Source: Cupriavidus sp.
GTDB lineage: Bacteria > Pseudomonadota > Gammaproteobacteria > Burkholderiales > Burkholderiaceae
Reading direction: 5' to 3'
Length of the DNA stretch: 64,000 bases
Assembly (NCBI GenBank): GCA_031180665.1
Contig: JAPSLP010000017.1
Location: forward strand, 42,922 to 106,921
Shown here: one piece after another, positions 9,375 to 16,995 of the stretch
How positions within the stretch are numbered: the first letter of the stretch is position 1
Layout: the number at the start of each line of letters is the position of its first letter
Position numbers and translations under genes: made by a program
Notes under the pieces: generated by a model
Told to the model about the DNA's origin: nothing
Databases searched by the model: none
What the model saw: only the letters and a program-made list of their open reading frames with translations

Positions 9375-9575
9375 GTGGAGGCGAGTCGAAGGGCGGGCGA
9401 TGAGCCGATAGGGCGATCAGGCAAAAGGGCAACAGGCCGATAAAGCACGCCGACCAAGCAGCCCCGTGAAGCGACAGGCCGGTAAAGCAACAGGCGGCGG
9501 TGGTGCCGATCCCGGCATGATAGTCAAGATTTCGGGAAAGAGGCTTGCTATTTCAACGGCTCCCGCAGCCGTATT

Positions 9576-9590
9576 TCGCATAGAATGCGA
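9576..9590. promoter_or_regulatory. 15-bp dyad TCGCATAGAATGCGA upstream of the Lrp-type gene
   Basis: Perfect 6-base arms flank AGA. The 15-bp size is that of Lrp/AsnC-family sites. It lies 33 bases before the regulator start in the kynB/regulator divergent region, where it could serve autoregulation and kyn control. Confidence 0.55.
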
Positions 9591-9622
9591 CAAACTCAAC
9601 CAATCGCGAAAGGATCTGCGAC

Positions 9623-10105
9623 ATGACGCTCGACCCCATCGATCTGCGCATCCTGACCTGCCTGCAGCAGAACGGCCGCATCAGCAACCAGGACCTGGCC
9701 GAGCGCGTGGCGCTGTCGCCGTCGGCCTGCCTGCGGCGGGTGCGGCTGCTCGAGGAAAGTGGCGTGATCGGCGGCTATCGCGCCTGGTTCGATGCCGAGC
9801 GGCTGGGGCTGGAGCTGGAGGCGATCGTGCAGGTGTCGATGCGGCCGGCGGTCGAGGGCTGGCATGACACCTTCAACGCGGCGGTGCAATCGTGGCCGGA
9901 AGTGCTGTCGGCCTATGTGATCACCGGCGACAGTAACTACATCCTGCGCGTGCAGGCGCGCAATCTGAAGCACTACTCCGATTTCATCGTGAACCGGCTC
10001 TATCGCACGCCGGGCGTGATGGACATCCGCTCGAACATCGTGCTGCAGCGGATCAAGACCGAGGGCTCGCCCCTGGAGCTGGTGCAGCCGCGCGGGCAGG
10101 GCTAG
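9623..10105 (+). CDS. Lrp/AsnC family regulator, probable activator of the kyn operon (KynR-like)
   Basis: The 160-residue protein has an AsnC-type helix-turn-helix (LDPIDLRILTCLQQNGRISN with SPSACLRRVRLLEESGVI) and a C-terminal RAM ligand-binding domain. In Pseudomonas an Lrp-type protein, KynR, responds to kynurenine and drives the divergent kynBU/kynA genes. The same head-to-head layout with kynB here makes that role likely. A 15-bp dyad lies just before its start. Confidence 0.9.
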   Translation: MTLDPIDLRILTCLQQNGRISNQDLAERVALSPSACLRRVRLLEESGVIGGYRAWFDAERLGLELEAIVQVSMRPAVEGWHDTFNAAVQSWPEVLSAYVITGDSNYILRVQARNLKHYSDFIVNRLYRTPGVMDIRSNIVLQRIKTEGSPLELVQPRGQG

Positions 10106-10132
10106 CGCGCCGGGCGCGGCGAAAACGGGTGC

Positions 10133-10564
10133 TTAGCGCCGCGCATGCAGCGCGATCAGCCGGCGCAGCGTTTCCTTCAACTGGTCGCCCTGGCTGGCGC
10201 CGAATGCGGCCAGCACCTGCGCCTCGTGTTCGGCCGCCTGGACCAGCAGCGGCCGGGCCCGTTCGCGTCCGCGCTCGGTGATCGACACCAGCGCCTGGCG
10301 CCGATCGGGCGCGCCGTCGCGGCGGCGCTCGACCAGGCCGTCGGCGGTCATGCGGTCGAGCAGCTTGGTCAGCGTCGGCTGCTTGGTCAGCGTGATATCG
10401 GCCAGCGTGCCGACGGTGCAGACATCGCGGTCCGCCAGCGTCGCCAGCACGCGCCATTCGGGCACGCTCAGGCCCGCCAATTCGACCTTGCGGTGGAATT
10501 CCCCCGACACCAGATGGCTGGCGCGCGCCAGCAGATAGGGCAGATATCCGTCGACGAAGGGCAT
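10133..10564 (-). CDS. MarR family transcriptional regulator
   Basis: The protein of about 143 residues has a MarR winged helix (SVPEWRVLATLADRDVCTVG, then TLTKLLDRMTADGLVERRRDGAPDRR with the basic wing). A GTG six bases upstream (10570) is an alternative start. It lies 34 bases downstream of the flavin reductase gene on the same strand, so the two probably share a promoter with the perfect palindrome at 11196-11207. MarR regulators (NicR, PicR) control pyridine-carboxylate pathways in related bacteria, matching the NicX/NicD-like neighbours. The ligand is probably an aromatic intermediate of the cluster. Confidence 0.88.
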   Translation of the reverse strand: MPFVDGYLPYLLARASHLVSGEFHRKVELAGLSVPEWRVLATLADRDVCTVGTLADITLTKQPTLTKLLDRMTADGLVERRRDGAPDRRQALVSITERGRERARPLLVQAAEHEAQVLAAFGASQGDQLKETLRRLIALHARR

Positions 10565-10603
10565 GGTCACGTAGGGCCGGGGGCCGGGAAGCGCGCGGCG
10601 CGA

Positions 10604-11197
10604 TCAGTCGCGCAGCGGGCAGGTGGTGGAGAACGCGCCGCCCTGGAACACCAGTGGCAGGCCGCCGCTGCTGTGGATGCCGCAGCGCTCGACCTCGCCG
10701 ACGAAGATCACGTGGTCGCCCTCGTCGTAGCGGCTGCGGTTGTGGCATTCGAACCAGGCCAGCGCGTTGGCCAGGATCGGCAGGCCGTTGGCCGACAGCC
10801 GGTAATCGACGCCGGCGAAGCGGTCGCCCTTGAGCGTGGCGAAGCGCTGGCACAGGTCCAGCTGGGTCGCGGCCAGCACGTTGATGATGTAGTGCGAACC
10901 GCCGCGGAACATCGGCAGGCTGTTGGCGCGGCTGGCCATGCTCCACAGCACCAGCGGCGGATCGAGCGAGACCGAATTGAACGAGCTGGCGGTGATGCCG
11001 ACGAAGGGCGGATCGGCCGGGGATTCGCGCATCGCACGCGTGGTGATGACCGTCACGCCGGTGGCGAACTGCGACAGCGCGCGGCGGAAATGCAGGGCGT
11101 CGAAGTCCGGCGCGGCGGCTTGGCCGTGCGGGGTCAGGTTCCCGTCAGACGGGTTGGCGTCGGGAAATCCCATAGGTCGGGCACCGCTGATTTCCAT
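10604..11197 (-). CDS. Flavin reductase domain protein (two-component monooxygenase reductase)
   Basis: The 197-residue product has the FMN-binding split-barrel flavin reductase domain: RRALSQFATGVTVITTR, GITASSFNSVSLDPPLVLWS and GDHVIFVGEVERC. Such proteins use NAD(P)H to make reduced FMN or FAD for a partner monooxygenase. It is divergent from the NicX-like gene, and no classic oxygenase subunit lies beside it. The acyl-CoA-dehydrogenase-fold protein at 13451-14695 is the only candidate partner in the cluster. The start codon overlaps a perfect palindrome, so expression is probably repressed by the MarR protein. Confidence 0.88.
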   Translation of the reverse strand: MEISGARPMGFPDANPSDGNLTPHGQAAAPDFDALHFRRALSQFATGVTVITTRAMRESPADPPFVGITASSFNSVSLDPPLVLWSMASRANSLPMFRGGSHYIINVLAATQLDLCQRFATLKGDRFAGVDYRLSANGLPILANALAWFECHNRSRYDEGDHVIFVGEVERCGIHSSGGLPLVFQGGAFSTTCPLRD

Positions 11198-11207
11198 GAA
11201 ATTTCAT
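11196..11207. promoter_or_regulatory. Perfect 12-bp palindrome ATGAAATTTCAT in the divergent cluster promoter
   Basis: The palindrome overlaps the flavin reductase start codon on one side and abuts a TATATT hexamer (11207-11212) reading toward the NicX-like gene on the other. Its size, symmetry and position suit a MarR-dimer operator that could shut off both directions at once. Confidence 0.55.
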
Positions 11208-11382
11208 ATATTATTTGCCGCAGAACGCAGAATCGCAAGCGAAGAACCGAGCGAAGAAGCACGGGCGAAGAAACGCAAGCGAAGAAACACGGGCGCGGGT
11301 TCGCAAACGGCAAGGCGGGGTTTTGCTGCGACACCGCGGAACGCACCGGGGCGCGGGGCTGGCCCGCATCAGGAGGAGTGTC

Positions 11383-12453
11383 ATGCTCGTCGAGCAGATC
11401 GAACACCGCTGGCTGGCGGCCTTTCGCCGGACGCTGGAGCTGTGCGCGCTTTCCGCGGGTGAAGTTGTCGGCATTGTAGCGGAGTCGCAATCCCGACAAG
11501 TCATCGTGGACTTGGCCGAACTCGCCGTGCAAGCCCTCGGCGCGACCCCGATTCGCGTGCGGGTGCCGACTCCCGCGCTACAGGCGCCGGCGCCGGTGCG
11601 CTCCACCGGGGCCAGCGACGCGCTGCAGCAACTGGAGCCGGTGATCGCCGCGCTGTCGCGCTGCCATCTGGTACTGGACTGCACCGTCGAAGGCCTGCTG
11701 CACGCCCCGGAACTGCCGCGGATCCTGCGGGGCGCCGACGGCGTCGTGCCGCGGCTGCTGATGATCAGCAACGAACATCCCGAAATCCTCGAACGCTGCG
11801 TACCTGACCCCGCGCTGGAAACCGGCGTGCGCGCGGCGATGCGGCGGCTGCGGGGCGCCGCGCAGATGCGCGTGGCCTCCGGCGCCGGCACGGATCTGCG
11901 CATCGGCCTGGCCGGCGCGCGCGTGGGCGGCGTCTGGGGCTATTGCAACAAGCCGGGGCAGGTCGCGCACTGGCCGGGCGGACTGTGCCTGGCATTCCCG
12001 GCCACGGGGCAGGTCAACGGCACGCTGGTGCTGGCGCCGGGCGACGTCAACCTGACCTTCAAGACCTATCTGCGCGATACGGTCGTCTGCCACGTCGAGA
12101 ACGACTACATCGTCGGCATCGAGGGCAATGGCGTCGACGCCGACATGATGCGCGGCTACTACGCGGCCTGGGCCGACAAGGAAGGCACGCGCGACGCCTA
12201 CGCGGTCTCGCATGTCGGCTGGGGCATGAACCCGCAGGCGCGCTGGGACGCGCTGACCTTCTACGACAGGCGCGATTGCAACGGCACCGAGCTGCGCGCG
12301 TTTGCCGGCAATTTCCTCTATTCGACCGGCGCCAACGAAGTGGCCGGCCGCCATACGCTGGGCCATTTCGATCTGCCGCTGCGCGGCTGCACGGTGACGC
12401 TGGACGGCGTGGCCGAGGTCGAGCAGGGCCGGCTGGCGGACATGCCGCGCTGA
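11383..12453 (+). CDS. NicX-like dioxygenase (2,5-dihydroxypyridine 5,6-dioxygenase family)
   Basis: The ATG at 11383 has AGGAGGAG upstream. The 356-residue protein belongs to the M29-aminopeptidase-like superfamily that includes NicX. His277 (AVSHVGWGMNP) and the His328-x-Asp330 pair (TLGHFDLPLRG) correspond to the Fe(II) ligands His, His and Asp described for NicX. NicX opens 2,5-dihydroxypyridine to N-formylmaleamate. A similar ring-opening role on a pyridine or related ring is likely. The genes that would form or finish that substrate (NicC, NicF and NicE types) are not beside it, so the true substrate may differ. It heads a four-gene operon. Confidence 0.78.
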   Translation: MLVEQIEHRWLAAFRRTLELCALSAGEVVGIVAESQSRQVIVDLAELAVQALGATPIRVRVPTPALQAPAPVRSTGASDALQQLEPVIAALSRCHLVLDCTVEGLLHAPELPRILRGADGVVPRLLMISNEHPEILERCVPDPALETGVRAAMRRLRGAAQMRVASGAGTDLRIGLAGARVGGVWGYCNKPGQVAHWPGGLCLAFPATGQVNGTLVLAPGDVNLTFKTYLRDTVVCHVENDYIVGIEGNGVDADMMRGYYAAWADKEGTRDAYAVSHVGWGMNPQARWDALTFYDRRDCNGTELRAFAGNFLYSTGANEVAGRHTLGHFDLPLRGCTVTLDGVAEVEQGRLADMPR

Positions 12454-12489
12454 CGCGCTGACCCGCTGACCCGCTGACCCGCTGACGCG
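12450..12489 (+). repeat. Five copies of an 8-bp tandem repeat over the NicX-like stop codon
   Basis: The unit CTGACCCG (end copies CTGACGCG) begins on the last codon, so every copy contributes a TGA in one frame. It occupies most of the 58-base gap before the hydrolase gene. Confidence 0.85.
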
Positions 12490-12511
12490 CGCCCCCCCGC
12501 AAGGAGCTTCG

Positions 12512-13357
12512 ATGTCCCAGTCCGTCTCCCCTCGCGATCCCGACCGCGATTCCCCGATCCGCCACGCCAACGGCGTCGCCACCCTGGCCCGCGGCGACGG
12601 CCCGGTCGCGGTGGTGATGCTGCACGGCATCGGCGGCGGCAAGGCCGCGTGGCCCGCGCAATTCGACGCGCTGACCGGCGCGGGCTACCGCGCCGTCGCC
12701 TGGGACATGCCCGGCTACGGCGACAGCGCGACGATCGATCCGTACGACTTCGCCGGCCTGGCCGCCGCGCTGGCGCCGGTGCTGCAAGCCGAGCGCGACG
12801 CCGGCCGCCGCGTGGTGCTGCTCGGGCACAGCATGGGCGGCATGGTCGCGCAGCAGGCCTATGCGGCGATGCCCGAGGCGATCGACGGCATGGTGCTGTC
12901 GGGCACCTCGCCCGCGTTCGGCAAGGCCGACGGCGACTGGCAGCGCGACTTCGTCGCGGCCCGCACTGCGCCGCTCGACGCCGGCCGGACCATGGCCCAG
13001 ATGGCGGCGGGCCTCGTGCGCGGCATGGTTGCGCCCGAGGCGGCGGCGGACGCGGTGGCCTTCGCCACGCGCGTGATGGCAGGCGTGCCGCCCGACACCT
13101 ATCGCGCCGCGCTGCATGCGCTGGTGCGGTTCGACCAGCGCGCGGCGCTGGCCGGCATCGCGGTGCCGGTACTGGCGCTGGCCGGCGCACACGACGCCAA
13201 TGCCGCCCCGGCCGTGATGGAACGCATGGCGGCACGCATTCCCGGCGCAGAGTACCGCTGCCTGCCGGGCGTCGGCCACCTGGCCTGCATGGAGCAGCCG
13301 GCGCGGTTCAATCAGGCCCTGCTCGATTTCCTGGGGCGGCATTTTTCCGCCCGGTGA
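12512..13357 (+). CDS. Alpha/beta hydrolase (N-formylmaleamate deformylase NicD-like)
   Basis: This 281-residue alpha/beta hydrolase has an oxyanion MLHGIGGGKAAW segment, nucleophile Ser107 in GHSMGG, a candidate acid at Asp228 (GAHDAN) and His256 (GVGHLACME). An AAGGAG site precedes the ATG. In nicotinate and picolinate pathways the enzyme after the NicX-type dioxygenase is an alpha/beta hydrolase that removes formate from N-formylmaleamate. The direct linkage here suggests a matching amide or carbon-carbon hydrolysis of the ring-opened product. Sequence alone does not separate NicD from other ring-fission-product hydrolases. Confidence 0.8.
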   Translation: MSQSVSPRDPDRDSPIRHANGVATLARGDGPVAVVMLHGIGGGKAAWPAQFDALTGAGYRAVAWDMPGYGDSATIDPYDFAGLAAALAPVLQAERDAGRRVVLLGHSMGGMVAQQAYAAMPEAIDGMVLSGTSPAFGKADGDWQRDFVAARTAPLDAGRTMAQMAAGLVRGMVAPEAAADAVAFATRVMAGVPPDTYRAALHALVRFDQRAALAGIAVPVLALAGAHDANAAPAVMERMAARIPGAEYRCLPGVGHLACMEQPARFNQALLDFLGRHFSAR

Positions 13358-13450
13358 CGTCGGCCCCGACGTCGACCGGGACGTGGATGCCAACACACCA
13401 CCGCGCCATCGCGCCCAACGCATAACAAGCTGACCAAGAGAGACACCATC

Positions 13451-14695
13451 ATGCCCCTGGACTTCGTTCCCGCTGTCGGCGAGGCCGATTTCACCGACGA
13501 TCAGGTCCGTCTGCTGACGCTGGCCAACCGGCTCGGCCGCGAACGCTTCGCGGCGCGCGCGGCGCAATGGGACCGCGAGGCGAGCTTTCCATTCGCCAAC
13601 TACGACGACCTGCGCGAGGCCGGCCTGCTGGCGTTGTGCGTGCCGCGCGCGTTCGGCGGCGAGGGCGCGGACTTCGCCACCTACTGCATGATCGGCGCGG
13701 AGATCGGCCGTTTCTGCGGCGCCACCGCGCTGACCTACAACATGCATATCTGCTCGACCATGTGGACGGGCATGCTGGCCGACGGCATCGCGATGACCGA
13801 CGCGCAGCGCGCCGAACATGCGGTCCGCCGCGAGCTGCATTTCTCGCGCGTGGTCAAGGACGGCGCCGTCTACGCCCAGCCATTCTCGGAAGGTTCCGCG
13901 GCAGCCGCCGGCAAGGCGCCGTTCGGCACCACCGCGCGCAAGGTCGAGGGCGGCTGGCTGCTGAACGGCCGCAAGATCTTCGCCTCGCTGTCGGGCGCGG
14001 CCGACTACTACGGCATCCTCTGCACCGAGGACCGCGGCGACCATCATCCCGACATGCGCGACACGCTGTATATCGCGGTGCCCGGCAAGGCCGAGGGCCT
14101 GACCGTGACCGGCGACTGGGACCCGATGGGCATGCGCGGCACGGTCTCGCGCACGCTGCTGCTCAAGGACGTGTTCGTGCCCGACGATGAGCAGCTGATG
14201 CCGCGCGGCGTCTACTACAAGGCCGCGCAGACCTGGCCGGCGATGTTCTTCACGCTCTCGCCCACGTATCTGGGCGTGGCGCAGGCCGCCTACGACTTCA
14301 CCGTGCAATACCTGCGCGGCGAGGTGCCCGGCCAGCCGCCCGTCAAGCGCCGCATGTATCCGACCAAGCAGATCGCGGTGGCGCAGATGCGCATCCAGCT
14401 CGAGTCGATGCGCTCGCTGTTCTGGCGCGTCATCCACGAGGCGCGGCCCAATCCGTCGAAGGACCAGCGCATGCGCCTCTATGCGGCGCACTACGCGGTG
14501 ATGGAGGGCGCCAACGATATCGCGCGGCTGGCGATCCGCACCTGCGGCGGCCAGTCGATGCTCAAGGACCTGCCGCTGGAGCGGCTCTATCGCGATTCGC
14601 GCTGCGGCGCGCTGATGCTGCCGTGGACCGCCGAGCTGATCCTCGACCGCATGGGCCGCGAGACGCTGTACGAACCGGGCGAGCGCGACGAATGA
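13451..14695 (+). CDS. Acyl-CoA dehydrogenase-fold flavoprotein without the canonical catalytic Glu
   Basis: The 414-residue product has the three-part acyl-CoA dehydrogenase layout. Where classical enzymes carry the catalytic base in a YEGT-S-E motif near the C-terminus, this protein reads LMLPWTAELILDRMG. Pro391 therefore takes the place of the Glu, and no obvious substitute base was seen in the preceding helix region (SPTYLGVAQAAYDF). Such changes occur in flavin monooxygenases of the same fold (DszC/HpaB-like group D). Paired with a flavin reductase in the cluster, it may be an oxygenase or an unusual dehydrogenase acting on the CoA ester made by the next gene. Its stop overlaps that gene as ATGA. 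Confidence 0.8.
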   Translation: MPLDFVPAVGEADFTDDQVRLLTLANRLGRERFAARAAQWDREASFPFANYDDLREAGLLALCVPRAFGGEGADFATYCMIGAEIGRFCGATALTYNMHICSTMWTGMLADGIAMTDAQRAEHAVRRELHFSRVVKDGAVYAQPFSEGSAAAAGKAPFGTTARKVEGGWLLNGRKIFASLSGAADYYGILCTEDRGDHHPDMRDTLYIAVPGKAEGLTVTGDWDPMGMRGTVSRTLLLKDVFVPDDEQLMPRGVYYKAAQTWPAMFFTLSPTYLGVAQAAYDFTVQYLRGEVPGQPPVKRRMYPTKQIAVAQMRIQLESMRSLFWRVIHEARPNPSKDQRMRLYAAHYAVMEGANDIARLAIRTCGGQSMLKDLPLERLYRDSRCGALMLPWTAELILDRMGRETLYEPGERDE

Positions 14696-16350
14696 GCGGC
14701 GCCTGCGGAGGGCGGCCGCACCTGGATGCGGCCAGCGTCGGCGCGCTGCTGCAACCGCTGCACGCGCTGGCCGACGCGCAGCCGCAACGGCCGGCGCTGC
14801 ATTTCCGCGGCCGCACGATCGGCTATGCCAAGCTTTGGAGCCGCATCGAACGCGTCGCCGCGCATCTGCTGGCCGACTGGGGCATCGCGCGCGGCGACCG
14901 CGTCGCCACGCTGTGCCTGAACCACGATCTGCAGCTGGCGCTGCTGTTCGCGTGCGCACGGCTGGGCGCGATCTTCGTGCCGCTGAACTACCGGCTGGCG
15001 GTGCCCGAGCTCGCCGCGATCGCGGCGCACGCCGGCGTGCGCGCGATCTTCCATGATGATGCGCATGCGGATGCCGCCGCCGCGGTGGCGCGCGCCAGCG
15101 AAGGTGAAGTCGTTGGGGAATTTGGCGGGGAAGTTGGCGGGGAAGTTGGCGGGGAAGTTGGCAGGGAAAGCCGCGGCAATACCGTACGCCACGCCCACAT
15201 CGACCGCCTGATCGACAGCCCGGCGCCGCCCGAGCCCATCGACTCGCCCATCGGCCCGATGCCCGGCGACACGCCGCTGCTGCTGGTCTACACCTCCGGT
15301 ACCACCGGCCAGCCCAAGGGCGCGCTGCATACGCAGGCCGCGCTGCTGGCCAATGCGCGCGCCAGCTGGTGGGCACACGACATGCGCGACAGCGACCATG
15401 TCCTGTCGACGCTGCCGATGTTCCATGTGGGCGGGCTCTGCATCCAGACGGTGCCGGCGCTGCTGCTCGGCGCGCAGGTGACGCTGCACGAGCGCTTCAC
15501 GGCGGACGACTGGCTGCAGGCCCTGGCCCACGCACGGCCGACGCTGTCGCTGATGGTGCCGGCCACGCTGCGCGCGGTGCTCGAACATCCCGGCTGGGCC
15601 GATGCCGATCTGGGCGTGCTGCGTGGCGTGATGGCGGGTTCGTCCACCATCCCGCGTGCGTATATCGATGCCTTCCATGCGCGCGGTGTGCCGCTGGGGC
15701 AGGTCTACGGCGCCACCGAAACCGGTCCGGTATCGATCGTGCTGCGCCTGCACGAGGCGATGGCGCGGCCCGGTTATGCCGGCTGGCCGCAGCCCGAGGC
15801 GCAGGTGCGGCTGCTCGGCCGCGACGGCAGGGAGGTGGCCGACGGCGAGGTCGGCGAGCTCTGCATCCGCGCCAGCAATCTGATGCAGGGCTACTGGCGC
15901 GAGCCTTGCCATCCCGGTTTCGTCGATGGCTGGTTCCGCTCGGGCGATCTCGCCCATCGCGACGCGGACGGCTGCATCGAGGTGGTCGGCCGCAGCAAGG
16001 ACATGATCATCTCGGGCGGTGAAAACATCTATCCGGCCGAGATCGAGAACGCGCTGGTCGCGCTGCCCGGCGTGGCCGAATGCGCGGTGGTGGGTTTGCC
16101 CGATCCACGCTGGGGCGAGGTGCCGGTGGCGGTCATCGTGCCGGCGCAGGGCGCCGACCGCGCCGCGCTGGCGACCGGACCGCTGCGCGAGGCGCTGGCC
16201 GCGCGCATCGCGCGCTTCAAGCTGCCGCGCGAGGTGGTGCTGCTCGATGCGCTGCCCAAGAGCGCGCTCGGCAAGGTACTGAAGCCGCAGCTGCGCGCGA
16301 CGCTGGAGGCGGCACGGGCCAGCAGCGGCGGCAGCGGCGGCAGGATCTGA
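14692..16350 (+). CDS. AMP-forming acyl-CoA ligase of the NicX-like cluster
   Basis: The 552-residue protein carries the adenylate-forming signatures YTSGTTGQPKG, VYGATETGPVS, GWFRSGDLAHRDADG and SKDMIISGGENIYPAEIE, and a C-terminal PKSALGKVLK lysine. It activates a carboxylic acid with ATP and CoA. The start ATG overlaps the previous stop, implying tight coupling with the acyl-CoA-dehydrogenase-like protein, so the two probably act on the same CoA ester. Residues of about 142-157 are a GEVG repeat insertion encoded by a 12-bp tandem array, placed between the early helices and the ATP-binding loop. The substrate is unknown. Confidence 0.92.
   Translation: MSGACGGRPHLDAASVGALLQPLHALADAQPQRPALHFRGRTIGYAKLWSRIERVAAHLLADWGIARGDRVATLCLNHDLQLALLFACARLGAIFVPLNYRLAVPELAAIAAHAGVRAIFHDDAHADAAAAVARASEGEVVGEFGGEVGGEVGGEVGRESRGNTVRHAHIDRLIDSPAPPEPIDSPIGPMPGDTPLLLVYTSGTTGQPKGALHTQAALLANARASWWAHDMRDSDHVLSTLPMFHVGGLCIQTVPALLLGAQVTLHERFTADDWLQALAHARPTLSLMVPATLRAVLEHPGWADADLGVLRGVMAGSSTIPRAYIDAFHARGVPLGQVYGATETGPVSIVLRLHEAMARPGYAGWPQPEAQVRLLGRDGREVADGEVGELCIRASNLMQGYWREPCHPGFVDGWFRSGDLAHRDADGCIEVVGRSKDMIISGGENIYPAEIENALVALPGVAECAVVGLPDPRWGEVPVAVIVPAQGADRAALATGPLREALAARIARFKLPREVVLLDALPKSALGKVLKPQLRATLEAARASSGGSGGRI
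15115..15162 (+). repeat. Four copies of a 12-bp in-frame repeat inside the CoA ligase gene
   Basis: The unit GGGGAAGTTGGC occurs four times (first copy with one change) and encodes Gly-Glu-Val-Gly. The unit length preserves frame, so it behaves as a coding minisatellite in a surface loop. Confidence 0.87.
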
Positions 16351-16409
16351 GCGCGGCGGGTATCATCGTTCGATCGCGCTTTGCCGCGCATCCCAACGGG
16401 TAAGCATCC

Positions 16410-16955
16410 ATGGAAGATCGAACCGAAATCGCCACGCTCGGTGGCGGCTGCTTCTGGTGCCTGGAGGCGGTCTATCAGCAGGTCGAAGGCGTGACCGCGG
16501 TGGAGTCCGGCTATACCGGCGGCCATGTCGACGATCCCAGCTACGAACAGGTCTGCAGCGGCGATACCGGCCATGCCGAAGTGGTGCGGGTGTCGTTCGA
16601 TCCGTCGGTGATCTCCTATCGCGAGATCCTGGAGATCTTCTTCGCGATCCACGATCCGACCACGCTCAATCGCCAGGGCAACGACGTCGGCACGCAGTAC
16701 CGCTCGGTGATCTACACCCACTCGGACGCGCAGCGCGCCACCGCCGAACAGGTGATGGCCGACATCGCCGCGCGCCAGCTCTACGACGCGCCGCTGGTCA
16801 CGCAGCTCGAGCCGGCGCAGCGCTACTGGCGCGCCGAGGCCTATCACCAGAACTACTTCCGCAATCATCCGGAACAGGGCTATTGCGCCTTCGTGATCTC
16901 GCCGAAGGTGGCCAAGTTCCGCCAGCGCTTCGCGCACCGGTTGCGCGCGCAGTAA
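16410..16955 (+). CDS. msrA: Peptide-methionine (S)-S-oxide reductase
   Basis: The 181-residue protein has the MsrA signature GGGCFWCLEA with catalytic Cys14, plus GYTGGHVDDPSYEQVCSGDTGHAE and YHQNYFRNHPEQGYC, which supplies a resolving Cys near the C-terminus. It repairs methionine S-sulfoxide in proteins using thioredoxin. It stands alone 59 bases after the CoA ligase gene. Confidence 0.96.
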   Translation: MEDRTEIATLGGGCFWCLEAVYQQVEGVTAVESGYTGGHVDDPSYEQVCSGDTGHAEVVRVSFDPSVISYREILEIFFAIHDPTTLNRQGNDVGTQYRSVIYTHSDAQRATAEQVMADIAARQLYDAPLVTQLEPAQRYWRAEAYHQNYFRNHPEQGYCAFVISPKVAKFRQRFAHRLRAQ

Positions 16956-16995
16956 GCGCCGGTCGATGTGAGTGCGGGCGGGCAGCGGCGGGCAG

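Noticed and set aside
12059..15376. Minus-strand open frame of 1105 codons
   Set aside because: It runs antisense to the NicX-like, hydrolase, acyl-CoA-dehydrogenase-like and CoA ligase genes, all of which have clear family motifs and ribosome-binding sites. Its translation is low-complexity and Arg/Ala-rich, as expected of a shadow frame in very GC-rich DNA.
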